A DNA stretch of 64,000 nucleotides from Symsagittifera roscoffensis (taxonomy: Eukaryota; Xenacoelomorpha; Acoela; Convolutidae). Shown here piece by piece: positions 1 to 10,044 of this stretch. The position numbers were made by a program, and so were the translations under genes. The stretch spans positions 54,426,233-54,490,232 of the forward strand of contig NC_087067.1 in assembly GCF_963678635.1 (NCBI RefSeq), written 5' to 3'. Positions within the stretch are counted from its first letter, which is position 1. Each line of letters starts with the position of its first letter. The notes below the pieces were generated by a model, which made no database searches, was not told the origin of the DNA, and saw nothing but the letters and a program-made list of their open reading frames with translations.

Positions 1-121
1 TAGATAAGCTTAAGTCTGCTGCAAACTTCTGTAAATGACCACTGGCACTGTATCTTGAGTAACACTCGGTTTCTGGGACTCACTGGCAGAAGACAGCACG
101 CGATGAGGACATCGATCTCGA
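1..121 (+). other. 3' untranslated end of a Gypsy-type element lying left of the window
   Basis: No coding sequence is seen. The stretch leads directly into a polypurine-tract-like motif and an LTR start at 134, so it is read as the last internal bases of a + strand LTR element whose body is outside the window. It may equally be what remains of an internally deleted copy. Confidence 0.55.
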
Positions 122-133
122 GTCCGGGGAGTA
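122..133 (+). other. polypurine tract next to the 3' LTR
   Basis: The motif gtccggggagta abuts the LTR start TGTGCC. The same core, GTCCGGGGAGT, lies immediately before the 3' LTRs of G1 (26,755-26,766) and G3 (36,542-36,556, - strand). It should prime plus-strand DNA synthesis during reverse transcription. The purine run is short, so the assignment rests on its conserved position. Confidence 0.6.
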
Positions 134-1033
134 TGTGCCAGTCGGTCATATTTGGAAGTTTGACCTTGAGAGAAGCAAAAAACACTTAATTTTGGAGTGA
201 AATTTAATTTTTCAAAATTTCGAATGGAACCTGTCATGCACGATTTTCTCGCGATAACTGAAAATCAGAAAAGAGAAGTCAGAACAATCGAGTAACAATA
301 GCGGGAAAGTTGCTAGAAAAATCAGTGGGAAATTGCTATTCGCAATTTCAGTAGCAATAATAATCTAGAGTAGAGCTTTCCCATCTAGAACAGAGACGAG
401 CGCATTCCCACGAACTGGATTGTTGTGATTGGAGTATTATTCTAAACTGGACTAGAGTGAACCTTCGGTGGAAAGGTGGACAGCTAGAGTGTCCCAATGG
501 TTCACGAGAACTTACATTCTAGAGTACAAACTTGTTCTTGTTATTAAAACTGACAAACATTAAACTCATTTTAGTTACTTTATTGATTCTTGAGTTGCTC
601 ACCGACTTATTTACTTCCTGGTTCTTGAGCGTGCTACAATGTGAGTTATAATTTAAATTTCTAGAGTGTGTTTTATAATTGTTATGTTGAGGTAAGGCGA
701 GTTTTAGGTTGATCCATCTGAAATGGATCAAAGTTCCACTGTCTAATAAAAAGTAACGTAACGGATTGTTCCAACCCGGTTTTTAACGGCGTTCATGTAT
801 TTTGGGTATCTAGAGACCTAAGTATGGGGACGTTCTTAATTCTAGAGTGGGGGGATATTTTAGTAGTAGCCTTTAAGCTGTAACGGGTCGTAGTCTCATG
901 TCACCAACGAACCGAATTGGCTCCGACTGATTTGAGGTAGAAAAACACAAGAGATAGTGTCCCTGACTCTTGAGCCAAAAGTTATAGGGCCTATTTTTCT
1001 TAAGCCTCATGTGTGCAGTAGACGAATGTTACA
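134..1033 (+). repeat. 3' LTR, type II, 900 bp
   Basis: The LTR starts with TGTGCCAGTCGG and ends with GACGAATGTTACA, giving the TG...CA ends and short imperfect inverted termini of retroviral LTRs. AATAAA at about 745-750 lies where related LTRs have their U3/R boundary, and the sequence after it matches the R-U5 of the other LTRs. A second type II copy occurs inverted at 10,702-11,596. The right flank (from 1,034) is the non-LTR unit, so the element inserted into that unit. The left flank is outside the window, so no target duplication can be checked. Confidence 0.75.
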
Positions 1034-1373
1034 AAAATTTTCTTAAAGCTTCTTTTTTATCATTTTTTAGAAACTAATCAGTGATTTATTTCCGCCGGAT
1101 TGACACAGCCGAACGCTCCGACGAGCAAGAAAAGAACATTAGTGGCGTTAGTTGCAAACTCGTTATGAAAATGAGGGTCAGAATAATCTAGAATTTCGAA
1201 GAAATTTTTGCTAAAAAGTAATTTTCAAACGTTTTAGCAACTATGTGCATCGTCAGGGTTTTTACAACAAACTAATCTAAATGACGATAAAACATCAATT
1301 TACAAATGTTATTTACAATAGTTCACATACAATTTGGTTCTAAGCCATCATGTTAAAAAATTAGCCAATCACA
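1034..1373 (+). repeat. 5' segment of non-LTR unit A
   Basis: No gene is seen. The first 150 bp also occur at about 6,620-6,771 and 7,795-7,946, that is, at the end of the preceding unit. The whole segment is repeated at about 7,797-8,138. This shows that units A and B are arranged head to tail, with the end of one running into the start of the next. Confidence 0.6.
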
Positions 1374-1970
1374 TGTGCCAGACTGGCACATCGCAACCTT
1401 CCGACGCAACACAGAAATAGAAGTAGAAGCCTTAATGGTTGAAAATTACTGCAAAGGAGGGTCAGAATATTCAGGAATTTTAAATTTTCAAAAATTCGAT
1501 TGTCGAACGAATATTTCTGAGAAATACAAAAAACGGCCATTTTGAGCCAAAAAGTGACGAAAATCAGAACAACAGCGAAAGTAGTGAAAGACAATCGGAC
1601 GATAACGATATAAAAAGGAAGCGTCTTATCGTGACAATCACGCACGATAAGACACTTAGCGGAAGGAATTAGCGAGAAGGGAGGCTTCAGTTGGGAAGGA
1701 GTAGAGAGCAGTACCCTCCCGTGCCACGAGTTGGGAGTAATAACGACGTTATTACAGTGAAAAAACGGAAGCGGAGGCTCGGCCCCCCAGAGACAGTACA
1801 TGGTGAAGGACTATGAAGAACTTACTTTTTAGCTACTCTGATGCCATAAAACTTTGAATTAACACCGGTATTGTTTGATATTTTGAAATATGAGTAGCTA
1901 GAAAGAGAAAAGGGTCAATCCATCTCCAATGGATTTAATATAGACTTGTCGCCAAAACCATAATAAAATA
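1374..1970 (+). repeat. type III LTR U3 segment in the upstream region of unit A
   Basis: This matches the first 0.6 kb of G1's 3' LTR (from 26,767). It begins TGTGCCAGACTGGCACA, lacking 7 bases present in the other copies, and ends at the AATAAAATA of the U3/R boundary. It carries the U3 palindromes CTTATCGTG/CACGATAAG (1,625-1,651) and a perfect 19-bp palindrome at 1,737-1,755. U3 normally holds an LTR promoter, so it may drive the downstream non-LTR genes. That is inference. Confidence 0.65.
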
Positions 1971-2208
1971 TGTAACATTCGCCCTAAAGTACATATCGAC
2001 GGAAAATAAAGCTAAGCTACAAAACGACTGGACAGCGTCTCAACTAAGCTCTACATGCTTTTCACCGTCTCTACCAAAGCCAGTTCTTTTGGTGGTCTTT
2101 CTAACATCGGGTCGACAAAAAAGTTACTGCTTTCGGCTTCGGTCAAAACACTCAAATTAACTTGTTTAAATGCAAAACTAGTGAGATCATGGCTGGGTCT
2201 CAGTATCC
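1971..2208 (-). repeat. inverted R-U5 piece of a type I LTR, unit A
   Basis: Read on the - strand this runs from GGATACTGAGACCCAG to GGGCGAATGTTACA, the end of a type I LTR. It is fused head-on to the U3 piece at 1,970. The same fusion occurs in unit B (8,744) and a similar one at 10,044/10,045. The short open frame across it is not a gene. Confidence 0.65.
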
Positions 2209-2559
2209 TAATTGTTGTGATAAACTTATTAAATAGATTTCTTTGTTCAAATTTACCGCTTGTGTGTTTTCATATCATATGCGCGCTGGGCTTTCCTCTT
2301 CTGGTTATCTTACTAAATCTCGCCGTCCCAGCTGTAGGCGAGTGAAGTTTCCCTGGCGTAACTAGACGCAAGAAGGAGTGAGCTGGTGAATCGACCTCCA
2401 AATCGATGTCAGGTTGTACCACTCCTTGCTTTTTTTTCTTCTTTTTTTTCTTTTTTTTTCATCGCCTTTGCCTCAGCAATTTTAAACCCTAAGTGAAAGT
2501 ATTCATAAATCACTCCAAGGAGCTTCCTTTCTCGCCCCAGTTGTCTGTGTTTCAGGTTG
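2209..2559 (+). other. 5' untranslated region of unit A with a T-rich tract
   Basis: No gene is seen. A pyrimidine run of T tracts broken by single C residues lies at 2,430-2,459 and again in unit B (9,199-9,232). The rest matches unit B closely up to the start of the SGNH ORF. Confidence 0.5.
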
Positions 2560-3078
2560 ATGCCGCGATTCCAGGCAAGACGCATCCCTGAGTTCTCACA
2601 GAAACTAGTTATCGGGACTTCAAGGACCAAATATATCAAACCAGCTCTAGTAAAATCAACAATTCACTCCTAACGCGGCGCAACGCTTCATGATCTGTTT
2701 GAAACAGTTTTACAATACAGACCAAAGCGCCTAAATACAGTAACAATAGTTGCTGGATACAATGACTACAGGCTGCATCCACAAGAATTAGAACAGCAGT
2801 GGAAAAACTTGATTAACCTCGTCACTAACAAGTTTCAGCCCAAGACACTGATCATCCCTAAAACAATTCAGAACTGTAATAATTCCGAAGTAAACCGCCA
2901 AATTTATATTCATAATCATGTACTGTTTAATTTGATAGATTTGTACACCCCCATACACTTATTGTTTCGCCTAACCTCAACCTAAATCTAACCCCTCAAA
3001 TGTTCTGCCGTGATGGCATCCATTTCTCGTTCTGCGGTAATGATTTCTTTTCAAATTTTCTTGCAAATTTAATCTATA
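2560..3078 (+). pseudogene. broken SGNH-hydrolase-like ORF, unit A
   Basis: This is the counterpart of the intact frame at 9,332-9,853. A TAA at 2,671-2,673 replaces the tyrosine codon of unit B, and a four-base deletion near 2,937 shifts the frame. The stop codon used by unit B has also been lost at the 3' end. The SGNH signature segments remain readable in pieces. It sits 39 bp upstream of the zinc-finger ORF, in the position of a first open reading frame of a non-LTR element. Confidence 0.65.
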
Positions 3079-3116
3079 AATTCTCTCGCTAACTTGACAC
3101 CGCCGTCCTTCCTAAA

Positions 3117-3452
3117 ATGGCTACTCAAACACACTGCCTTATTTGTAAAAGCAGCCTGCGAGGCGGAGGTGTTTGGTGCTTCACATGCCCAGGCTACATG
3201 AATGTAAAATGCAGCGGCCTAGCCCGCAGCAGTGATCACTATGACGATTTCAGTTGTCATCGCTGCACCTCCCAATTTCACTTAGCTAACGACAAGCATG
3301 AATGCAATCCCCCAACCCTAGCTACAACCACGCTCCCCCAAATGCACCCTCACCCTTCCACTGCCCCACACTCACAAAACTCAGGAGAGTCTTCCACTAT
3401 AGAACCCAGAACATACAAGACCCATGGTCAAACCCCTGTCCAGAACTCATAG
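3117..3452 (+). pseudogene. PHD-like zinc finger ORF, unit A
   Basis: An ATG frame of 111 codons. Residues about 8-50 carry spaced cysteine pairs (CLIC, CFTC, CHRC) and a further KC in a PHD/RING-like order. The expected histidine ligand is asparagine here (YMNVKC), while unit B has histidine (YMHVK), so this copy has probably lost one zinc ligand. After the finger the protein is proline-, threonine- and histidine-rich. The frame ends where a shifted frame continues into the reverse transcriptase N-terminus, so finger and RT may once have been one polyprotein or overlapping ORFs. The role is presumably nucleic-acid or chromatin binding; that is inference. Confidence 0.55.
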
Positions 3453-4186
3453 AAACCACCAGGAAAATATACACCGAAGTGGTCCACTGGAAACCAGTCT
3501 TTATGATCTTGTCAAAAAATAAAGTTGGTTATAACTTTAGTGAAACCCTCAATAGAACTTTGAACAGCCTAATGTAAAACAACAAAAATACCTTCGCAAT
3601 GCACGCAGCAATGATTTTTCCACACTTATTACTGTGCAAAACGAAGTCCGAAATTGATGGATCTTTATCCAAAGCAATAGCAAGGCGACTTAAGCAATGG
3701 CAAGACGGAGACCTGGATGGACTATATAACGAAGGAAAGGCGCTGCAAATGCTTTTGTTGAAAGGAAGTAGAAGAAAAATTGAAACTGAAGCACAACAGT
3801 TCAACAAACTAATGAACACTGGAAAAATATCAAGCGCAATTGCAAAACTAACAGACACATCTAAAGGCGTTCTTTCGCTCGACGAGATTGTCAAAAGTAA
3901 GACAGTTGAACAGACTCTCATAGAGAAACACCCACCATCTGAACCAATTAATGAGAACTATATTACACCAGTCTCAAACGAAACAATTCCTTTCCATCCA
4001 TCGATATTTGATCAGATAAACAGTCAACATATCAAGAAGGCAGCCATGAGAACGCACGGATCGCATGGACCATTTGGCCTCGATGCGAATGAATGGAGAC
4101 GTATTCTAACACACTTCGGGCAACAATCAGTTGAAATTTCAAAAACAATTGCTAAAATTGCCAAAAAATTGGCCACAGAGAACTAA
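3453..4186 (+). pseudogene. N-terminal region of the unit A reverse transcriptase
   Basis: One reading frame runs from about 3,302 to 4,186, interrupted only by a TAA at 3,575-3,577. It carries the segment VHWKPVFMIL and the pattern LSKAIARRLKQWQDGDLDGL, typical of the region before the RT fingers in a reverse transcriptase family frequent in cnidarian genomes. The frame then stops, and the RT core continues at 4,198 in another frame, consistent with a one-base loss. No apurinic endonuclease domain is seen. Confidence 0.65.
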
Positions 4187-4197
4187 ATCCAGAACTA

Positions 4198-5628
4198 ATG
4201 GAACCATATAACGCATGCAGATTAATACCCTTAGATAAGAATCCAGGGGTAAGACCCATAGGCATAGGAGAAGTTATGCGTAGGATAATAGGACGAACAA
4301 TAACTAAATGTCTAAAAAACGAACTCAAGTCGCTCGGTTCAAACTACCAACTCTGCTTAGGACAAAAATGTGGCATTGAATATGCGATCCGCACGCTAAG
4401 AGATCAATACAGCAAAACTTCCGCCGATGCTGTTTTACTGATAGATGCCGAAAACGCTTTCAACTCGCTGAACCGAAAGCTGGCATTAAAAAACATCGAA
4501 AATACCTGCCCTTCCCTTTTAACAGCGATTAGGAACTCCTACTCCAATCCATCTAAACTATTCGTTAACAAAAAAACAATCTACTCTCAAGAAGGGACAA
4601 CCCAGGGGGATTCACTAGCAATGGCCATGTACGGTCTAGCCATAATACCCCTCATAAAATTTTTATCAGTAGACGATGTAACCCAGAAATGGTACGCAGA
4701 CGACGGAAACGCAGTCGGTAAATTAAGCAATCTACGAACCGTCCTCGATAAAATTGTATCACTGGGTAAATTTTTCGGCTACCAGGTGAAAGCATCCAAA
4801 TGCCAACTCATTGTCAAAGATGAAAAACTCGGTGAAGCTCAGAAAATCTTCGCAAATACAGGAATCACTATAAAGGCACGAGCCCGAGTGCTTGGTTTAG
4901 TTATAGGAACAGAATCTGAATGTAAAAAGTTCCTCGAATTTCAACAGAATGAGCAAATCAAAATTTTGAAAAAACTAACGAAAATTGCTAAAACCTCCCC
5001 TCAAAACGTTTATGCCTGCTATAATAAAGGAGTTCAAGAAAAGCTTTCATTTCTTGCCAGGACAACGCCTAACACTATGGAAAACTTAGAAATATGTGAA
5101 AATATTATCAAAGAACAATTATTACCCAACCTAGTCGGTAAAGACACTTTAAACCCCCAGTTCCGTGAGATATCTTCCTTACCCCTTAAAATGGGCGGAC
5201 TTAACATCAAGCTGCCATCCGATCATGAAAGCTACCTAGAATGGTCTAAGGAAACATCACTGGTACTGGAATCTCAAGATCCTATTACAGCAGTAACACA
5301 GCAAGAAAAAATATGTACGAAAATCAAAAAATTGAAAACTGATAGAACAAATCGAAAAAAGACAAACCTCATTAAATCCTTAAATGAAACAGATAAATAC
5401 GCAATCGACCTGGCCTCTGAAAAGGGAGCCTCTAACTGGCTCAATGCTCTACCACTGAGCAGATACAACTTCAACCTGAATAAATCAGAGTTCAGAGATG
5501 GTATTTACTTAAGATACGGATGGGAACCAACCAAAACCCCACTCACATGTGCATGTGGTGCTGATTTTAACTTGGCACATGCGCTTCACTGTGCAAAAGG
5601 TGGTTACACACACATAAGACATAATTAA
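4198..5628 (+). pseudogene. non-LTR reverse transcriptase core, unit A
   Basis: The frame begins in the RT fingers (RLIPLDKNPGVRPIGIGEV). Motif A is LLIDAENAFNSL with the catalytic Asp at 4,444-4,446, motif B is EGTTQGDSLAMAMYG, and motif C is YADD at 4,693-4,704. All three catalytic aspartates are present. Near the C-terminus lies the zinc-ligand cluster CACGADFNLAHALHC (from 5,548) followed by a GG...RHN segment, as found before restriction-enzyme-like endonucleases in R2-type elements. A TAA at 5,626-5,628 interrupts the frame right after RHN. The enzyme would copy the element's RNA at the cut target. Confidence 0.8.
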
Positions 5629-6196
5629 ATCAGAGACACATTCGCCAACCTCATGAACGAGGTTTGCCATGACGTCGAGATTGAGCCGAAACTTCAGCCG
5701 TTGCAAGGCGAAAGCTTTGTCAACAATTCAACTACAACTGAAGATACAACTGAAGGCACGACTTGACATTAAGGCAAACGGACTCTGGGGTTCACGATTC
5801 AGCCGCGCTTTCTTTGATGTGAAAATTTTCAACCCCCATGCCAAAACATCGCAAAAACTGCAGAAGGATGCATACAAATACCACGAAACGCTGAAGAACT
5901 CCAAATATCAGCAAAGAATTTTAAACGTAGAGCAGAGTAGCTTCTGTCCGCTAATTTTTGGATGCACCGGTGGCGCTGCTCCAACAGCCACGCGGACGAT
6001 GCAGCGATTGGCCGAAAAACTAAGTGAAAAAAGACAAGACAGCTATCCAGAATCTATAAACTACATAAGAACTAAAATAAGCTTCGCGCTCCTGAGGAGC
6101 TCTATATTTTGTATAAGGGGGTGCAGATCGCTACGCAAAGTTCAATTTATCGACAACTCCATAAGCGCTATTGTAGAGGAAGGACGGCTAAGATAA
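5629..6196 (+). pseudogene. C-terminal restriction-like endonuclease domain, unit A
   Basis: The RT frame resumes after the stop, then a frameshift between about 5,735 and 5,760 moves coding to the frame ending at 6,196. There the segment LDIKANGLWGSRF...RAFFDVKIFNP has the PD-(D/E)XK nuclease pattern, with an Asp followed by D-x-K. After the preceding zinc cluster this suggests the target-nicking endonuclease. The C-terminal SFALLRSSIFCIRGCRS tail is typical of this RT family. The domain is duplicated exactly at 6,804-7,371. Confidence 0.65.
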
Positions 6197-6771
6197 ATTA
6201 ACCTTATGACGATGCATTTGATGCTGATTTATGACTTCATTGCTGATATATATGCATTTTTATATCGCTGGTATGGCCCTATCCAGCTTGTGCACTTACC
6301 GTAACCCCTTTTGTAATTTACTTTTTTTTTTAATTGAGCCGAGTTCATGATTGTTTTTGCATTTTTCCCCAGTCTACATCCAGAAGGTAAAAAGTGAAAT
6401 GCTTTGCAGTAAACGATTGGATCAGGAAACATAAGGACTTCTACAAACGTCCTTTTGGTTAGGTAGCGCCTGAACTGTCTGAAGCGCGAGATGTTCCACA
6501 GCAGCAAGAAAAGATCGGCCGCAAAAACAGTAGGCAAGACCCATCTCAGCATCTCGGGGTCATCCAAGCTATCATATCGATCATTATTTTTCCTGAAAAA
6601 CAACAGATTACACTCAAGAAAATTTTCTTACATAGCTTCTTTTTTTTTATCATTTTTTAGAAACTAGTCACTGATTTATTTCCGCCGGATTGACACAGCC
6701 GAACGCTCCGACGAGCAAGAAAAGAACATTAGTGGCGTTAGTTGCAAACTCGTTATGAAAATGAGGGTCAG
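6197..6771 (+). other. 3' end of non-LTR unit A
   Basis: No + strand gene is seen. A 124-codon frame lies on the - strand (6,229-6,603, repeated at 7,404-7,778) but has no recognisable domain. The segment from about 6,620 is the same as the beginning of the next unit. Confidence 0.4.
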
Positions 6772-6803
6772 AAGGTGGTTACACACACATAAGACATAAT
6801 TAA

Positions 6804-7371
6804 ATCAGAGACACATTCGCCAACCTCATGAACGAGGTTTGCCATGACGTCGAGATTGAGCCGAAACTTCAGCCGTTGCAAGGCGAAAGCTTTGTCAACA
6901 ATTCAACTACAACTGAAGATACAACTGAAGGCACGACTTGACATTAAGGCAAACGGACTCTGGGGTTCACGATTCAGCCGCGCTTTCTTTGATGTGAAAA
7001 TTTTCAACCCCCATGCCAAAACATCGCAAAAACTGCAGAAGGATGCATACAAATACCACGAAACGCTGAAGAACTCCAAATATCAGCAAAGAATTTTAAA
7101 CGTAGAGCAGAGTAGCTTCTGTCCGCTAATTTTTGGATGCACCGGTGGCGCTGCTCCAACAGCCACGCGGACGATGCAGCGATTGGCCGAAAAACTAAGT
7201 GAAAAAAGACAAGACAGCTATCCAGAATCTATAAACTACATAAGAACTAAAATAAGCTTCGCGCTCCTGAGGAGCTCTATATTTTGTATAAGGGGGTGCA
7301 GATCGCTACGCAAAGTTCAATTTATCGACAACTCCATAAGCGCTATTGTAGAGGAAGGACGGCTAAGATAA
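6804..7371 (+). pseudogene. second copy of the restriction-like endonuclease domain
   Basis: This is an exact counterpart of 5,629-6,196 in the tandem duplication, with the same internal frameshift and the same FFDVKIFNP nuclease segment. It lacks an upstream RT of its own, so it cannot make a functional polymerase. It is followed by the same 3' sequence (7,372-7,946) and then by the start of unit B. Confidence 0.65.
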
Positions 7372-7946
7372 ATTAACCTTATGACGATGCATTTGATGCT
7401 GATTTATGACTTCATTGCTGATATATATGCATTTTTATATCGCTGGTATGGCCCTATCCAGCTTGTGCACTTACCGTAACCCCTTTTGTAATTTACTTTT
7501 TTTTTTAATTGAGCCGAGTTCATGATTGTTTTTGCATTTTTCCCCAGTCTACATCCAGAAGGTAAAAAGTGAAATGCTTTGCAGTAAACGATTGGATCAG
7601 GAAACATAAGGACTTCTACAAACGTCCTTTTGGTTAGGTAGCGCCTGAACTGTCTGAAGCGCGAGATGTTCCACAGCAGCAAGAAAAGATCGGCCGCAAA
7701 AACAGTAGGCAAGACCCATCTCAGCATCTCGGGGTCATCCAAGCTATCATATCGATCATTATTTTTCCTGAAAAACAACAGATTACACTCAAGAAAATTT
7801 TCTTACATAGCTTCTTTTTTTTTATCATTTTTTAGAAACTAGTCACTGATTTATTTCCGCCGGATTGACACAGCCGAACGCTCCGACGAGCAAGAAAAGA
7901 ACATTAGTGGCGTTAGTTGCAAACTCGTTATGAAAATGAGGGTCAG

Positions 7947-9331
7947 AATAATCTAGAATTTCGAAGAAATTTTTGCTAAAAAGTAATTTTCAAACGTTTT
8001 AGCAACTATGTGCATCGTCAGGATTTTTACAACAAACTAATCTAAATGACGATAAAACATCAATTTACAAATGTTATTTACAATAGTTCACATACAATTT
8101 GGTTCTAAGCCATCATGTTAAAAAATTAGCCAATCACATGTGCCATTCTGCCAGACTGGCACATCGCAACCTTCCGACGCAACACAGAAATAGAAGTAGA
8201 AGCCTTAATGGTTGAAAATTACTGCAAAGGAGGTTCAGAATATTCAGGAATTTTAAATTTTCAAAAATTCGATTGTCGAACGAATATTTCTGAGAAATAC
8301 AAAAAACGGCCATTTTGAGCCAAAAAGTGACAAAAATCAGAACAACAGCGAAAGTAGTGAAAGAAAATCAGACGATAACGATATAAAAAGGAAGCCTCTT
8401 ATCGTGACAATCACGCACGATAAGACACTTAGCGGAAGGAATTAGCGAGAAGGGAGGCTTCAGTGGGGAAGGAGTAGAGAGCAGTACCCTCTCGTGCCAC
8501 GAGTTGGGAGTAATAACGACGTTATTACAGTGAAAAAACGGAAGCGGGGACTCGGCCCCCCAGAGACAGTACATGGTGAAGGACTATGAAGAACTTACTT
8601 TTTAGCTACTCTGATGCCATAAAATTTTGAATTAACACTAGTATTGTTTGATATTTTAGAATATGCGTAGCTAGAAAGAGAAAAGGGTCAATCCATCTCC
8701 AATGGATTTAATATAGACTTGTCACCAAAACCATAAAAAAATATGTAACATTCGCCCTGAAGTACATATCGACGAAAAATAAAGCTAAGCTACAAAACGA
8801 CTGGACAGCGTCTCAACTAAGCTCTACATGCTTTTCACCGTCTCTACCAAAGCCAGTTCTTTTGGTGGTCTTTCTAACATCGGGTCGACAAAAACGTTAC
8901 TGCTTTCGGCTTCGGTCAAAACACTCAAATTAACTTGTTTAAATGCAAAACTAGTGAGCTCATGGCTGGGTCTCAGTATCCTAATTGTTGTGATAAACTT
9001 ATTAAATAGATTTATTTGTTCAAATTTACCGCTTGTGTGTTTTCATATCATATGCGCGCTGGGCTTTCCTCTTCTGGTTATCTTACAAAATCTCGCCGTC
9101 CCAGCCGTAGGCGAGTGAAGTTTCCCTGGCGTAACTAGACGCAAGAAGGAGTGAGCTGGTGAATCGACCTCCAATTCGACGTCAGGTTGTACCACTCCTT
9201 TCTTTTTTTTTCTTTTTTTTTCTTTTTTTTTCATCGCCTTTGCCTCAGCAATTTTAAACCCTAAGTGAAAGTATTCATAAATCAACCCAAGGAGCTTCCT
9301 TTCTCGCCCCAGTTGTCTGTGTTACAGGTTG
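7947..9331 (+). repeat. upstream region of non-LTR unit B, with LTR pieces
   Basis: This is homologous to 1,181-2,559 of unit A. It contains a type III U3 piece (8,139-8,743, starting TGTGCCATTCTGCC) joined head-on to an inverted type I R-U5 piece (8,744-8,981), then the T-rich tract at 9,199-9,232. No gene is seen. Because both units share the same joint, the LTR chimera was present before the units were duplicated. Confidence 0.65.
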
Positions 9332-9853
9332 ATGCCGCGATTCCAGGCAAGACGCATCCCTGAGTTCTCACAGAAACTAGTTATCGGGACTTCAAGGACC
9401 AAATATATCAAACCATCTCTAGTAAAATCAACAATTCACTCCTACCGCGGCGCAACGCTTCATGATCTGTTTGAAACAGTTTTACAATACAGACCAAAGC
9501 GCCTAAATACAGTAACAATAGTTGCTGGATACAATGACTACAGGCTGCATCCACAAGAATTAGAACAGCAGTGGAAAAACTTGATTAACCTCGTCACTAA
9601 CAAGTTTCAGCCCAAGACACTGATCATCCCCAAAACAATTCAGAACTGTAATAATTCCGAAGTAAACCGCAAAATTTATATTCATAATCATGTGCTGTTT
9701 AGTTTGATAAATAGATTTGTACACCCCCATACACTTATTGTTTCGCCTAACCTCAACCTAAATCTAACCCCTCAAATGTTCTGCCGTGATGGCATCCATT
9801 TCTCGTTCTACGGTAATGATTTCTTTAAAAATTTTCTTGCAAATTTAATCTAG
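9332..9853 (+). CDS. SGNH-hydrolase-like protein (ORF1 of the non-LTR unit B)
   Basis: An intact ATG frame of 173 residues. Block I is VIGTSRTK near residue 18 (GTS where the family usually has GDS), block III is AGYND near residue 65, and block V is RDGIHFSFYGNDFF near residue 155 with the Asp-His pair. These are the ordered signatures of SGNH/GDSL hydrolases. Esterase domains of this fold are known in ORF1 proteins of some CR1-clade elements, where they accompany RNA binding. Whether this one is catalytic is open, because the block I Asp is replaced. It lies directly upstream of the zinc-finger start (9,893). The start is the second codon of the open frame, the first real ATG. Confidence 0.65.
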   Translation: MPRFQARRIPEFSQKLVIGTSRTKYIKPSLVKSTIHSYRGATLHDLFETVLQYRPKRLNTVTIVAGYNDYRLHPQELEQQWKNLINLVTNKFQPKTLIIPKTIQNCNNSEVNRKIYIHNHVLFSLINRFVHPHTLIVSPNLNLNLTPQMFCRDGIHFSFYGNDFFKNFLANLI

Positions 9854-9892
9854 AAATTCTCTCGCTAACTTGACACCGCCGTCCTTCCTAAA

Positions 9893-9987
9893 ATGGCTAC
9901 TCAAACACACTGACTTATTTGTAAAAGCAGCCTGCGAGGCGGAGGTGTTTGGTGCTTCACATGCCCAGGCTACATGCATGTAAAATT
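9893..9987 (+). pseudogene. start of the zinc-finger ORF of unit B, truncated
   Basis: The ATG and first six codons match unit A, then a TGA at 9,911-9,913 replaces the first zinc-binding cysteine. The following segment still reads CPGYMHVK, with the histidine that unit A lost. Homology ends at 9,987, where an LTR end begins, so the reverse transcriptase of unit B is missing. Confidence 0.6.
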
Positions 9988-10044
9988 GTTATAGGGCCTA
10001 TTTTTCTTAAGCCTCATATGTGACCGAAGTAGGCGACTGTTACA
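9988..10044 (+). repeat. last 57 bp of a type II LTR
   Basis: The sequence ends GGCGACTGTTACA and is an exact reverse complement of the first 57 bp of the solo LTR at 10,702. It truncates non-LTR unit B on its left. The perfect inverted pairing suggests that one copy arose recently from the other. Confidence 0.6.

Larger units (their letters stand above)
5597..7946 (+). repeat. tandem duplication, two 1,175-bp copies
   Basis: Copy 1 is about 5,597-6,771 and copy 2 about 6,772-7,946. The two translated products in each copy are identical, and the visible bases match throughout, with a short GAA-type microhomology at the joint. Each copy holds the endonuclease domain and the 3' end of the non-LTR unit. 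The identity implies a very recent event or an assembly artefact. Confidence 0.85.

Noticed and set aside
2430-2459. Poly-T tract as the tail of a - strand retroposon
   Set aside because: The tract is broken by C residues, and no target duplication or - strand retroposon body is seen. It is present at the same place in both units, so it is part of the unit.
6229-6603. 124-codon - strand ORF, repeated at 7,404-7,778
   Set aside because: No known domain and no ATG-supported context, and it lies in the 3' region of a + strand element. The repetition is explained by the tandem duplication. A captured gene fragment cannot be excluded.
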